From Acidimicrobiia bacterium (lineage in GTDB: Bacteria; Actinomycetota; Acidimicrobiia; Acidimicrobiales; Ilumatobacteraceae): a stretch of DNA of 17,158 bases. Shown here one piece after another: positions 6,962 to 14,199 of this stretch. Where the stretch lies: positions 1 to 17,158 of the forward strand of contig JACCUL010000159.1 of the NCBI GenBank assembly GCA_013811855.1, read 5' to 3'. Below the pieces are notes generated by a model. The model ran no database searches. It had not been told where the DNA came from and was given only the letters and a program-made list of their open reading frames with translations. Numbering within the stretch: position 1 is the first letter of the stretch; each line of letters begins with the position of its first letter. A program made the position numbers and the translations under genes.

Positions 6962-7798
6962 CTAGAGAATCTCAACGGTCGTTCGAAGAACGATGAGCGC
7001 CGCGGCGATTGCCGCTACCGACATGAGGGCGTGCCCTGCGAGTTGGATCGGTCGTTGCTCGAGCAACACACCGATGCGGCCACGATCGATGACGCGAATG
7101 GCGACGTAGACGATGGCGGGTATGAGGAAGAACGGGACGACCAAGGCGACGAGGGAGACGTATCCGATCTTGTTCGCCCAGCCGGGGTCGGCGATGCGGC
7201 CCATCGTGCTGTCGAGCCGTGCAGCAAGCGCGGCAAACGTCGCACCGAACAGGAGGGCGGTCACGACGACGAGCGTCACGGCCAAGGGAAGGGGCGTCAA
7301 GATCCTGAAATCGACGTTGTCTGACGAGAGGGGATCATCTACCCCGAACGTGGCGAGAAGCAGCAGCCCAAAGATCAGTCCGCCGATCCATGCCGGGTCG
7401 GGGAGGAACCGACGAACGACGAGGTAGATCAGCGACGCTCCGGCCGGTAGCAACAGGCCCACGAACACGACGAAGCCGAGCGATCCGCCGAACGTGATCT
7501 CACCGACGACTTCGTCGGCCTCCGTCAGGCGGCCTTGCGCCCGGTCACCCGACGTGGCACCCAGGATGCGCATGAGGAGTCGTCCACCCAGTCCGGCGAC
7601 GAGAAAGCCCGCGACCAGCCCAGCTGCGAGGACCGTTGACACCGAACGGACAGCATCTTGGGCAGCCTCCCCGGCGGTCTGCGGAGCCTTCATCGGAGCC
7701 GAGACCACGGGAAGTTTGCGGCCGCGCCAGGCGGTGGTGACCGCAACCCCGACCCCCGCTGCACACACCACCGAGAGAATCAGGTTTTCGGACCTCAC
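6962..7798 (-). CDS. Multi-pass membrane protein, unknown function
   Basis: A 278-residue integral membrane protein with about seven hydrophobic segments near residues 6-22, 53-76, 103-127, 134-151, 166-192, 211-236 and 254-272. A Gly-rich GLGGRLLMRILGATSGD loop follows the second. I recognise no catalytic or transport motif. The GTG start at 7798 follows the superoxide dismutase stop (7802) after only 3 bases, so the two genes are almost certainly co-transcribed and co-translated. The pairing suggests a role at the envelope connected with the secreted dismutase, but that is inference from position only. Confidence 0.85.
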   Translation of the reverse strand: MRSENLILSVVCAAGVGVAVTTAWRGRKLPVVSAPMKAPQTAGEAAQDAVRSVSTVLAAGLVAGFLVAGLGGRLLMRILGATSGDRAQGRLTEADEVVGEITFGGSLGFVVFVGLLLPAGASLIYLVVRRFLPDPAWIGGLIFGLLLLATFGVDDPLSSDNVDFRILTPLPLAVTLVVVTALLFGATFAALAARLDSTMGRIADPGWANKIGYVSLVALVVPFFLIPAIVYVAIRVIDRGRIGVLLEQRPIQLAGHALMSVAAIAAALIVLRTTVEIL

Positions 7799-7801
7799 GG
7801 C

Positions 7802-8530
7802 TTACCCCCGAGGTGGGCGGAGTCGCCAGCTAGCTCGTTCGGCACGAGTCTCGCACTCCGCGATGTCCCACGTTCCAACAAGTCCACCTTCCCACTCGAG
7901 TGCCGCGTAGATGCCGATCTGGCGCCGCGCCAGCGGCGACGACGGGTCGTCGGGGCGTTCGGAACGCCGTGGCGGCCGCTGACGATCATCGGCCATGACG
8001 ACGCCGCAGGCGACCCGATCACCGCTGTTGCCAGTCGGCTGCGTGACGAAGTCGTCGGGGTTCGCGTGGATGATGACGGCGGTGCCGTCCCCGTCGAACA
8101 GCCCGACGTCGCTGCTCGACAACGTGGCGGCGTCGGTGGTGGCATTGAGCCGTCCTCGTCCCGACTCGTTCACGACGAGGTTCGGCAGGTCACCTGCGTG
8201 CGAACCGTGCTGGGCGCCGAGCGGATTGTGGTGCCCGCCCGCCGCTGCGAAGTCAGGGCTGCACGCGCCGACGGCATGGAAGTGGATCCCGTGCAGCCCG
8301 GGCGACAAGCCGTCGACCTTGACGTTGACGTGCACCCGGCCAGCGCCATCCTCGGTCAGCTTCGCCCAGCCGATCTCCGCACCGGCGGGATCTAGCAGCG
8401 TCGCGTGCGCGTGCAGGGCGCGGTCGCTCGCCGCGCCGGCCCCGGCCATCGACGCACCGGCGCCGATGACACCGATCCCCGCGGCGGCCGCCGCCAGCAG
8501 CCATCTCCGGTCGAGTCGATCACGTTCCAT
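7802..8530 (-). CDS. sodC: Cu/Zn superoxide dismutase, exported, with C-terminal extension
   Basis: A 242-residue SodC. Residues 1-34 form a Tat-like signal (LDRRWLLAAAAAG then an Ala/Gly-rich hydrophobic stretch), so it should act outside the cytoplasmic membrane, converting superoxide to peroxide and oxygen. Metal ligands are all present: Cu His83 and His85 (HFHAVG), bridging His100 (GGHHNP), Zn His108, His111 and Asp114 (HAGDLPN), and Cu His155 (IIHANPDD). Cys90 and Cys175 would form the conserved disulfide. The dismutase fold normally ends just after ACGVV (174-178); here about 64 extra residues follow, rich in Arg and Pro, with no recognisable domain. ATG 8530 is preferred (GGAGGA just upstream) over GTG 8545. 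It lies about 100 bp downstream of the ABC operon on the same strand. Confidence 0.92.
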   Translation of the reverse strand: MERDRLDRRWLLAAAAAGIGVIGAGASMAGAGAASDRALHAHATLLDPAGAEIGWAKLTEDGAGRVHVNVKVDGLSPGLHGIHFHAVGACSPDFAAAGGHHNPLGAQHGSHAGDLPNLVVNESGRGRLNATTDAATLSSSDVGLFDGDGTAVIIHANPDDFVTQPTGNSGDRVACGVVMADDRQRPPRRSERPDDPSSPLARRQIGIYAALEWEGGLVGTWDIAECETRAERASWRLRPPRG

Positions 8531-8632
8531 GGTTCCTCCGATCACAACAGGTGTGTCGTCCCCTCTGTCGCGTGTTGCGACCCGCTCGGTTCGACGACCC
8601 GAGGTCCGACCGCTTCACACGGTGCGCGCTTG

Positions 8633-9298
8633 TCACGCCCGCCTCAGCCATCCCACGGACCGACGTGCTGGGTCACGGCTGAGCGCGGCGGCGCCGACGC
8701 AGGCGACGAGGCCGACGAGCGCCCAGTGCTCGTGGGCGTCGGTCCATGCCGCACCCGAGCCTGGCATCGCCCACAACCATCCCATGACGTCGGGTTGCGC
8801 CAGCGAGAGCAACGTTGCGATCACCACACCGATCGCCGCACGCATCCCCGATCCACGCCACCCGATCGATGCACTGATCCAGGCGGCGAGCAACCACCCC
8901 GCGGCGCAAGTGGCGATCAGTTCGATCGTCAGCCCACCCGCCGGGATCCCCGGGCCGCGAGCCGGGTCCGACGTGAGCACCGACGCCACACCGACCACGG
9001 CGAACCAGACGACGGTGACGATCGCCGCGGTCATCGCCACCGCGAGCGCTCGGCGACGAAGGCGTCCGAACGGCGTCGTCGCGGTCAGGACCTCTGCAGG
9101 GTCCTCGAGACATCCGGCTGCTGCGCCCGCGAGCAGCACCGCCGACAGGCGTAGCGGCGTCACCAGCTCTGCGGCGTCGACCTGCACGGCGCGGACCCAC
9201 GTGAACGCAGCGCACGCCGCCGCCGTCGCCCCGATCGGGCCCCACGGCAGGCGCCGGGCGACCGCACCGACCAACGCTCGCCGTCCGATCGCCATCAT
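8633..9298 (-). CDS. Membrane protein, probable ABC-transporter subunit of the sigma operon
   Basis: A 221-residue protein with about six hydrophobic segments (near residues 18-36, 50-63, 84-108, 121-145, 152-170, 190-206). No family motif is clear. Its ATG at 9298 overlaps the stop of the upstream permease gene (ATGA), and GGAGG sits directly before it, so it is translationally coupled. As the last gene of the sigma/anti-sigma/ATPase/permease string it is best read as a second permease or accessory membrane subunit of the same exporter. The sequence alone does not prove this. Confidence 0.8.
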   Translation of the reverse strand: MMAIGRRALVGAVARRLPWGPIGATAAACAAFTWVRAVQVDAAELVTPLRLSAVLLAGAAAGCLEDPAEVLTATTPFGRLRRRALAVAMTAAIVTVVWFAVVGVASVLTSDPARGPGIPAGGLTIELIATCAAGWLLAAWISASIGWRGSGMRAAIGVVIATLLSLAQPDVMGWLWAMPGSGAAWTDAHEHWALVGLVACVGAAALSRDPARRSVGWLRRA

Positions 9299-10197
9299 CC
9301 TCCGCCGAGCGCCAGCGGCGTGAACCGCTCATAGACGATGACCTGCGCCGCGGCGAACATCAGGAGCGCACCGAGCGACAGCCCGAACACCGCCCACGTC
9401 ATGCGATCACGACGGTGCCGTAGCACGGCAACGGTCACCAGGAACACGGCCAGGGCGACGAGGTAGCCCGCGTGCCACCACGGCGTCGTCCGGTCGAACC
9501 CGGAGACGGTGAGGTCGCAGCGATCGTCGCTCTGCGCGCAGCCGAACCACCCGTCGTGGACCCAACCACGAGACAGCGGGTTCAACCAGTCGACGATCGA
9601 TGTCGGTGCTCCGGACCAGAGTCCCGCCAACGTGAGCTGCATCATCGCCCCGAACGCGAGTGGCACCACCACGAGCCACGACGGGATCCAGCGCACCAGC
9701 GCGACACCGAGGCACATGGTCACCACGACCGCCATGGGACCCTGCAGCAGCTGCGCGACGTTGGGCCGGGGGATGTCGAGGATGTTCCACCTCAGCACGT
9801 CCGCATCACGGAGGAACCGCTCGGTGCCGAGGACGTCGCCTGGTCGCAGCGCCACGAGCAGGACCACCAACCACAGCGTCCCGAGCGCGCCGGCAGCGAA
9901 CGATGAGATGGCGTGGCCGACCGTGCGACGGTCGGCACCGACGGGCACCGTGGAGAAGAGCTCCTCGGTGCCCGACGCGCGGGCACGAAGCACCGCGAGC
10001 ACAACGTGCAGCAGCATCACGAAGCCGGGGACGACGAGGCCGTACCCGACGAGCAGGTTGTAGCGGTCTTCTGGGTCGTCGTTGGTGACGGCGGACCGCA
10101 CCCACTGAGCGCTCAGCGCGAAGGCCAGCCAGACGGCGGGGTTGCGCAGCAACCGGCCTCCTTCGACCCGACCGAGCTGGGCTTGAGCGCCGATCAT
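9295..10197 (-). CDS. ABC-2-like transporter permease
   Basis: A 300-residue membrane protein with about seven segments (near residues 19-37, 50-70, 98-117, 152-169, 172-193, 242-260, 268-288). The pattern of an N-terminal helix, a cytosolic GTEELFSTVPVGADRR loop and later helices resembles ABC-2 type permeases, where the phrase TEELFxxxPV is typical. A long loop between the fifth and sixth segments carries two Cys (220 and 227) in WFGCAQSDDRCDL that could form a disulfide outside the cell. ATG 10197 overlaps the ATPase stop (ATGA); the in-frame extension up to 10494 is a shadow of the ATPase gene. Together with the ATPase it should form an exporter; substrate unknown. Confidence 0.85.
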   Translation of the reverse strand: MIGAQAQLGRVEGGRLLRNPAVWLAFALSAQWVRSAVTNDDPEDRYNLLVGYGLVVPGFVMLLHVVLAVLRARASGTEELFSTVPVGADRRTVGHAISSFAAGALGTLWLVVLLVALRPGDVLGTERFLRDADVLRWNILDIPRPNVAQLLQGPMAVVVTMCLGVALVRWIPSWLVVVPLAFGAMMQLTLAGLWSGAPTSIVDWLNPLSRGWVHDGWFGCAQSDDRCDLTVSGFDRTTPWWHAGYLVALAVFLVTVAVLRHRRDRMTWAVFGLSLGALLMFAAAQVIVYERFTPLALGGG

Positions 10198-11054
10198 GCC
10201 GAGGCACCTTCCGGGACGCCGCCGTTGAGCAGCAGGTAGCCGTCCTGGACGGTCGGTGCCAACAGCTCCGCATCGGAGGGTGGCTCGCCGACCATGCGAT
10301 GGCGGCCTTCGCCGGTGCGCCACGACACCAGGGCGGACGGCTCGGGGCGGTCTGCCACCCACACCCGGTCGTGCGCCAGGCCGGCGAGCGTCGCAGGAGT
10401 CCCGTCGAACGCGACGGCGCCGTGGTCGAGCACCACCACGCGGTCGCACATCGCCTCGACGTCCTCGGTCATGTGGGTCGAGAGCACTACGCACCGCTGG
10501 TCGGCCTGGCGGGAGATCACCTGGCGGAAGCGGAGCCGCTGTTCGGGGTCGAGTCCGACGGTCGGCTCGTCGAGCACGACGAGAGCCGGGTCGCCGAGGA
10601 GGGCCTGCGCGAGCCCGACACGACGTCGCATCCCGCCCGAGAGCTTGCGGATCTTCTTCGATCGCACGTCGGACAGGTCGACCTCGTCGAGCACCCGCCG
10701 CACCTCGTCGTGGCGCGCCCGCCGGTCCACGTGCTCCTTCAGGATCGCCACGTAGTCGACGAAGTCGAAGGCCGTGAAGTTGTCGAACAGCCCCAGCTCC
10801 TGTGGCACGTAGCCGAGCTGACGACGGATCGTCAGCCGCCCACCCGGATCGGCGGGGTCGCTACCGAACACGCGCAGCGATCCCGTCGTCGGGGCCAGTG
10901 CGGTGGCGAGGATCCGCAAGAACGTCGTCTTCCCGGCGCCGTTCGGTCCGAGCAGCGCCGTGATACCTCGCTCGAGCTGCAGGTCGACGCCGGCGAGCGC
11001 GGTGGACCTCCCATACCGCTTGGTGAGCCCACGTGTCACCACGATCGGTTCCAT
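10194..11054 (-). CDS. ABC transporter ATP-binding protein
   Basis: A 286-residue ATPase with all motifs: Walker A GPNGAGKTT (36-44), Q-loop Gln85 in YVPQELGLF, signature LSGGM (138-142), Walker B VVLDEP (159-164) and the switch His194 in LSTHM. The ABC domain ends near residue 225; a C-terminal accessory part of about 60 residues follows, as in drug-exporter (CcmA/BcrA-like) ATPases. It energises the permease encoded immediately downstream. ATG 11054 overlaps the anti-sigma stop by one base (TGATG), and the long frame running up to 11771 overlaps that gene and is not coding. Family firm; cargo (drug, peptide, lipid) unknown. Confidence 0.96.
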   Translation of the reverse strand: MEPIVVTRGLTKRYGRSTALAGVDLQLERGITALLGPNGAGKTTFLRILATALAPTTGSLRVFGSDPADPGGRLTIRRQLGYVPQELGLFDNFTAFDFVDYVAILKEHVDRRARHDEVRRVLDEVDLSDVRSKKIRKLSGGMRRRVGLAQALLGDPALVVLDEPTVGLDPEQRLRFRQVISRQADQRCVVLSTHMTEDVEAMCDRVVVLDHGAVAFDGTPATLAGLAHDRVWVADRPEPSALVSWRTGEGRHRMVGEPPSDAELLAPTVQDGYLLLNGGVPEGASA

Positions 11055-11866
11055 CACGCCTCCCGATATTCGTACGACGAGCGACGCAGCACGGTCACGA
11101 CAACCGAACCGACGACGACGGTCAACGCCACGACCTGCAACGGTCCGGCGAAGAGATCGAGCAGCTCGACGACCGGCAGGTGCAGGCCGACGAGCACAGC
11201 CGCCCACGACCCACCGACCGACATCGCGGCGGCCTCGATCGACATCCAGCTCGACAACGCCAGCGCACCGAGGGCGAGCGCCAGCGCCGGCAGGAGCCAG
11301 GCGGCGGCCAGCCATCCCCGCTCGAGCAGCCAGGGGATCGACAGGGCGGTCAGCACCAACGCCGGCGTCACTGCAGCACCGGTCCGCACGAGCAGGATCC
11401 GCAACCACGACGTCGGCGCCGTCTGCGTCACCTCGTAGAGCGGATCGCTCCAGCGCCCCACCACGGCGACCGCCATGAGCGGGCCGAGCGGCGCAATGAT
11501 CAAGAAGGCGCCGAAGTACGCCTCGTACGATGTGCGGGCCGCGATCACCGCGAGCAGCAAGCTGAATGCGACCGCGAGCAGGTACGACCACCGCGCGCGG
11601 GATGTGGCGGCGATGATTCGCCCGGTCGCTTCGGTGCAGCCGACGCGCACGAGCGCCCGCTCGACGTGACCGACTCCCGGCTGGTCGAGCTGCGCGGTCA
11701 ACGCCGTCCACACGGCGTCCAGAACGGGCCCGTCCACGGCGTCGCCGACGAGAGCCCGGCAGCCCGAGCACACCATGACGTGCGACTCCACCGATGCCGC
11801 TGTCGTCGGATCGATCCGCCGGGAGGCGTACCGATGGGCCGTCACCGCATCCACGTGCCAGCTCAT
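11054..11866 (-). CDS. zf-HC2 anti-sigma domain fused to a multi-pass membrane domain
   Basis: A 270-residue two-part protein. Residues 1-40 are a putative zinc-finger anti-sigma domain with H-x3-C-x2-C (His29, Cys33, Cys36), as in ZAS/zf-HC2 anti-sigma factors. Residues about 93-261 hold about six hydrophobic helices, so the membrane part is much larger than the single helix usual for such anti-sigmas and looks like a permease half. The ATG at 11866 overlaps the sigma stop (ATGA) and is preceded by GAGGAG. Expected role: hold the sigma factor at the membrane and release it on a signal, possibly linked to the activity of the co-encoded ABC exporter. That last link is inference. Confidence 0.85.
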   Translation of the reverse strand: MSWHVDAVTAHRYASRRIDPTTAASVESHVMVCSGCRALVGDAVDGPVLDAVWTALTAQLDQPGVGHVERALVRVGCTEATGRIIAATSRARWSYLLAVAFSLLLAVIAARTSYEAYFGAFLIIAPLGPLMAVAVVGRWSDPLYEVTQTAPTSWLRILLVRTGAAVTPALVLTALSIPWLLERGWLAAAWLLPALALALGALALSSWMSIEAAAMSVGGSWAAVLVGLHLPVVELLDLFAGPLQVVALTVVVGSVVVTVLRRSSYEYREA

Positions 11867-12438
11867 GCCAGCGCTCCTCTCATCTCCGCTCGTGCCCGCA
11901 TCATCCGCGTCTTCACCGTGCCCGCCGGGATGCCGAGCAGCCGGCCGGCCTCACGTGTCGTCAGCCCGTCCAGCACCGTCGCTTGCACCACGGCGCGAAG
12001 CTCCGGCGACAGCGACCGCAACACCCCGGCAAGATCGCCGTGTTCCGTGCCGGCGAGCACGAGCTCCTCCACGCTCGCGACGAGCGCCGCGGGCTGATCG
12101 CTGTCCGCGACCGGCTCCGGGCGACGCTTGCGCAGCAACCCGATCAGCCGGCGGATCGAGATGCCCCACATCCATGCGGCCACCCCACCCGCGCCGTGGT
12201 AACGGCCGGCACCGTGCCACACCGCCACGAACGTGTCCTGCAACGCCTCGGCCACCAGGCCGTCGTCGGCGCATCGGTGGCGCAGCCGCGCGACCAGCCA
12301 GCCCGCATGGCGCGCGTACAGCTCGGCCAGCGCGTCGCGGTGCTCGTCGGCGATCAACGCCACCAACTCGGCGTCGCTACACGCTGCGATGCGGCTGCGC
12401 ACACCCCACTGTCGCGCCGAACCACGCGGGCGGTTCAT
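11863..12438 (-). CDS. ECF-like RNA polymerase sigma factor
   Basis: A 191-residue sigma-70 family protein. Region 2 spans about residues 35-105 (ALAELYARHAGWLVARLRH, then VAEALQDTFVAVWHGAGRY and AWMWGISIRRLIGLLRK). Region 4 spans about 138-188 with LSPELRAVVQATVLDGLT and the helix-turn-helix TREAGRLLGIPAGTVKTRMM. There is no region 1 or 3, as in ECF sigmas. Start uncertain: ATG 12438 is taken, GTG 12402 is the alternative, and neither has a strong ribosome site; homology starts near SDAELVALI. It heads the five-gene coupled operon and, by analogy with other sigma/zf-HC2 pairs, probably activates its own promoter and is inhibited by the next gene product. Confidence 0.93.
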   Translation of the reverse strand: MNRPRGSARQWGVRSRIAACSDAELVALIADEHRDALAELYARHAGWLVARLRHRCADDGLVAEALQDTFVAVWHGAGRYHGAGGVAAWMWGISIRRLIGLLRKRRPEPVADSDQPAALVASVEELVLAGTEHGDLAGVLRSLSPELRAVVQATVLDGLTTREAGRLLGIPAGTVKTRMMRARAEMRGALA

Positions 12439-12509
12439 CGACCAGCACACCGGGCCGGTCGGGCGCCCCTCTGTCAGCCGATGTCCGGCACCTGATCGAG
12501 CCGTTCTGG

Positions 12510-12553
12510 GCGCCCACAGCGCCGGATCCGGGACTGTGCGCGCCCAGCGCCGG
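12510..12553. repeat. Imperfect direct repeat in the divergent promoter region
   Basis: GCGCCCACAGCGCCGG (12510-12525) is repeated 30 bp on as GCGCCCAGCGCCGG (12540-12553), differing by a 2-base gap. It lies between the minus-strand sigma operon and the plus-strand toxin-antitoxin pair, so it could be a regulator binding site for either. GC-rich sequence makes chance repeats fairly likely. Confidence 0.35.
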
Positions 12554-12572
12554 TCGCGGAACACCACTCGTC

Positions 12573-12587
12573 GACTACGATGTAGTC
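12573..12587 (+). promoter_or_regulatory. Operator-like inverted repeat overlapping a -10 element
   Basis: GACTAC GAT GTAGTC is a perfect dyad of two 6-bp arms that ends at the base before the ATG at 12588. Its centre contains TACGAT (12576-12581), a good -10 hexamer placed 6 bp before the ATG, so the transcript is probably leaderless; no ribosome site is present. A dyad on the -10 of a toxin-antitoxin promoter is the expected place for binding by the RHH antitoxin, giving autorepression. Confidence 0.6.
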
Positions 12588-13013
12588 ATGTCGCATCCGA
12601 TGTCGGTCCGATTCCGCCGGGACGACGTCGTGCGAGGCGTCAAGCACGAGGCTGAGGTCCAACGCCGCTCGACCTCGGCGTTGATCGAGGAGCTCGTCGA
12701 CGAAGGGCTGCGCAGCCGCCGACACCCACTCATCGCATTCCGCAACGGTGCGACTGGTCGACGTGCCGTCCTCGTCGGCGGTGCCGATGTGTGGGAGGTG
12801 ATCGGGGGCGTGGTCGGTGGTGATGTCGCAGCCGACCAACGCGTCGACCGCGCCGTCGACGTCTTTGGTTGGCCCCGGACGCATGTGGAAGCGGCGGTGG
12901 CGTACTACGCCGAGTTCACCGATGAGATCGACGCCGAGATCGAGGTCAACCGGTCCGCGGCGGCCGATGCCGAGCAGGCATGGCGACGCGGTCGAGATCT
13001 TCTCGCAAGGTGA
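12588..13013 (+). CDS. RHH-type antitoxin with DUF433-like C-terminal part
   Basis: A 141-residue protein. Residues 4-45 (MSVRFRRDDVVRGVKHEAEV, then STSALIEELVDEGL) look like a ribbon-helix-helix DNA-binding domain. Residues about 59-118 (AVLVGGADVWEVIGGVV to AVAYYAEFTDEIDAEI) match the DUF433-like region of antitoxins paired with DUF5615 toxins. The end is helical and charged. The ATG at 12588 follows the inverted repeat directly. The stop overlaps the toxin start in GTGA, so the pair is translationally coupled. Expected function: neutralise the downstream toxin and bind the dyad at its own promoter. Confidence 0.85.
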   Translation: MSHPMSVRFRRDDVVRGVKHEAEVQRRSTSALIEELVDEGLRSRRHPLIAFRNGATGRRAVLVGGADVWEVIGGVVGGDVAADQRVDRAVDVFGWPRTHVEAAVAYYAEFTDEIDAEIEVNRSAAADAEQAWRRGRDLLAR

Positions 13014-13366
13014 GGCTGCTGCTCGACACCCATCACTCCCGTCACGCCGCTCGACGGCTGCGGGAGGACGGCCACGACGTCCAGGCGGCCGCCGACGACG
13101 CGGTACTGACGTCCTTGGATGATGAGTCGCTGCTGCGAGCGGCAACGATCGAGCGACGCGTTGTCGTGACCGTAAACGCCAAGGACTTCGATCGGATCGT
13201 CAGGATCTGGACGAGCACGGGGGAGCGTCACGCCGGAGTGATCTTCACCTCGCCCCGGCGTTTCCACCGAGGCAGTGGCCGCTATCCCGACGATCTCGTC
13301 GATGCCCTCAGCGATCTGCGCAGGCAAGACCTGCCGGATCTGGCCGACCAGATCCGTTGGCTGTGA
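13010..13366 (+). CDS. DUF5615 PIN-like toxin
   Basis: A 118-residue protein of the DUF5615 (PIN-like, Mut7-C-like) family: start VRLLLDTHHSRHAARRLRED, then GHDV and a middle VVVTVNAKDFDRIV with the usual acidic residue (Asp59); Asp6 is the first acid. Most members read LLLDEHLSP at the start; here the Glu is replaced by Thr, a possible change in the metal site. GTG 13010 is chosen because it gives the GTGA overlap with the antitoxin stop; an in-frame ATG at 12980 is the alternative. These proteins are thought to be ribonuclease toxins of VapBC-like modules, mostly from gene pairing rather than biochemistry. Confidence 0.85.
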   Translation: MRLLLDTHHSRHAARRLREDGHDVQAAADDAVLTSLDDESLLRAATIERRVVVTVNAKDFDRIVRIWTSTGERHAGVIFTSPRRFHRGSGRYPDDLVDALSDLRRQDLPDLADQIRWL

Positions 13367-13476
13367 GAGCGGTCCGATCAGCGGGAACGAACGCAAGTCG
13401 CTACCGCACGCGGGGCTCCACCTGAGTTCGGTGGAGCTGGCCGCGTGCAACGTCGATGGCGATGCTCACGCGCTGG

Positions 13477-14199
13477 TCAATTGCGAAGCAGGCCGCCGAG
13501 CACCCCGCCCGACGCGCCGCCGGTCTCACCGGGCATCACCTGGCGGATCCAGGCCGCCAGCGCTGACGGGTTCCTGGTCTGTGTCATCACCCAGCCCGGC
13601 CCGGTGAAGTCGAAGACGAAGCCCTCGCCGGACTTGAGGGTCTGCACCATGCCGCCCGCCACCTTGCGGATCTGACTCGTCACGGTCGACCCGAACGCCA
13701 CCACGTGACCGGTGTCAACCGTCACCGACTCACCGGCGGCCAGGCTGAGCGTGTCGAGCGCCCCATAACACGCCAGCAGGACCGTCCCCTGCCCTGTCGC
13801 ACGGACCAAGAATCCGCCCTCGCCGCCGAACAGGTTCTTGAACCCGCCCCACTTGGTGTCCAGCTCGACACCGGCCGCCGACGCCAACCAACAGCCCTTG
13901 GTGATCGACACCGGCTCCTCGGATGACGCGGTCACAGTCACGATGTCACCGGCGAGAAAGTGGGCCAGATCGACCCAGCCACCAGAAGCCGGGGCCGTGA
14001 ACGTGGTGACGAACAGGCTCTCCCCACCGAGGAACGAGCGCTTGAGGCCTTTCATCAGGCCGCCCTGGGTGCTCGCCTCGACCGCAACACCGGCCGACAT
14101 GGCCATCATCGCACCCGACTCACCACGCAGCTCCTCGTTGGGTTCGAGGGTGACACGGGCGGCAGCAAACGACGGGTTGTGACGGACATCGACTCTCAT
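13477..14199 (-). CDS. AIM24 family protein (TIGR00266-like)
   Basis: A 240-residue, all-beta, Gly-rich protein. Landmarks are ELRGESGAMMAMSAGVAVEA (about 23-42), TQGGLMKGLKRSFLGGESLF (about 44-63), FLAGDIVTVTASSEEPVSIT (81-100), WGGFKNLFGGEGGFLVRATG (117-136) and the end TGPGWVMTQTRNPSALAAWI (199-218). These are signatures of the AIM24/TIGR00266 family, found in bacteria and yeast mitochondria. The family has no proven enzymatic role in bacteria; the yeast member supports respiratory-chain organisation. No signal peptide or membrane segment is visible. The ATG at 14199 has only a weak ribosome site. A perfect 18-bp palindrome lies 52 bp upstream and may control it. Confidence 0.92.
   Translation of the reverse strand: MRVDVRHNPSFAAARVTLEPNEELRGESGAMMAMSAGVAVEASTQGGLMKGLKRSFLGGESLFVTTFTAPASGGWVDLAHFLAGDIVTVTASSEEPVSITKGCWLASAAGVELDTKWGGFKNLFGGEGGFLVRATGQGTVLLACYGALDTLSLAAGESVTVDTGHVVAFGSTVTSQIRKVAGGMVQTLKSGEGFVFDFTGPGWVMTQTRNPSALAAWIRQVMPGETGGASGGVLGGLLRN

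Noticed and set aside
8585..8603. CTCGG/CCGAG hairpin upstream of sodC
   Set aside because: A 5-bp stem with a 9-base loop and no T tract is too weak to call a terminator in GC-rich DNA.
7995..9323. 442-codon plus-strand open frame opposite sodC and the membrane gene
   Set aside because: Its translation is Ala/Ser/Thr/Pro-rich with no motif, while the minus strand has clear sodC metal ligands and membrane helices.
10299..11438. Long plus-strand open frame opposite the ABC ATPase
   Set aside because: It is the antisense shadow of a gene with all ABC motifs; GC-rich codon bias opens such frames.
11033..12097. 354-codon plus-strand open frame opposite the sigma and anti-sigma genes
   Set aside because: Its composition is Arg/Gln/His-rich, typical of a shadow frame, and the minus-strand genes are well supported.
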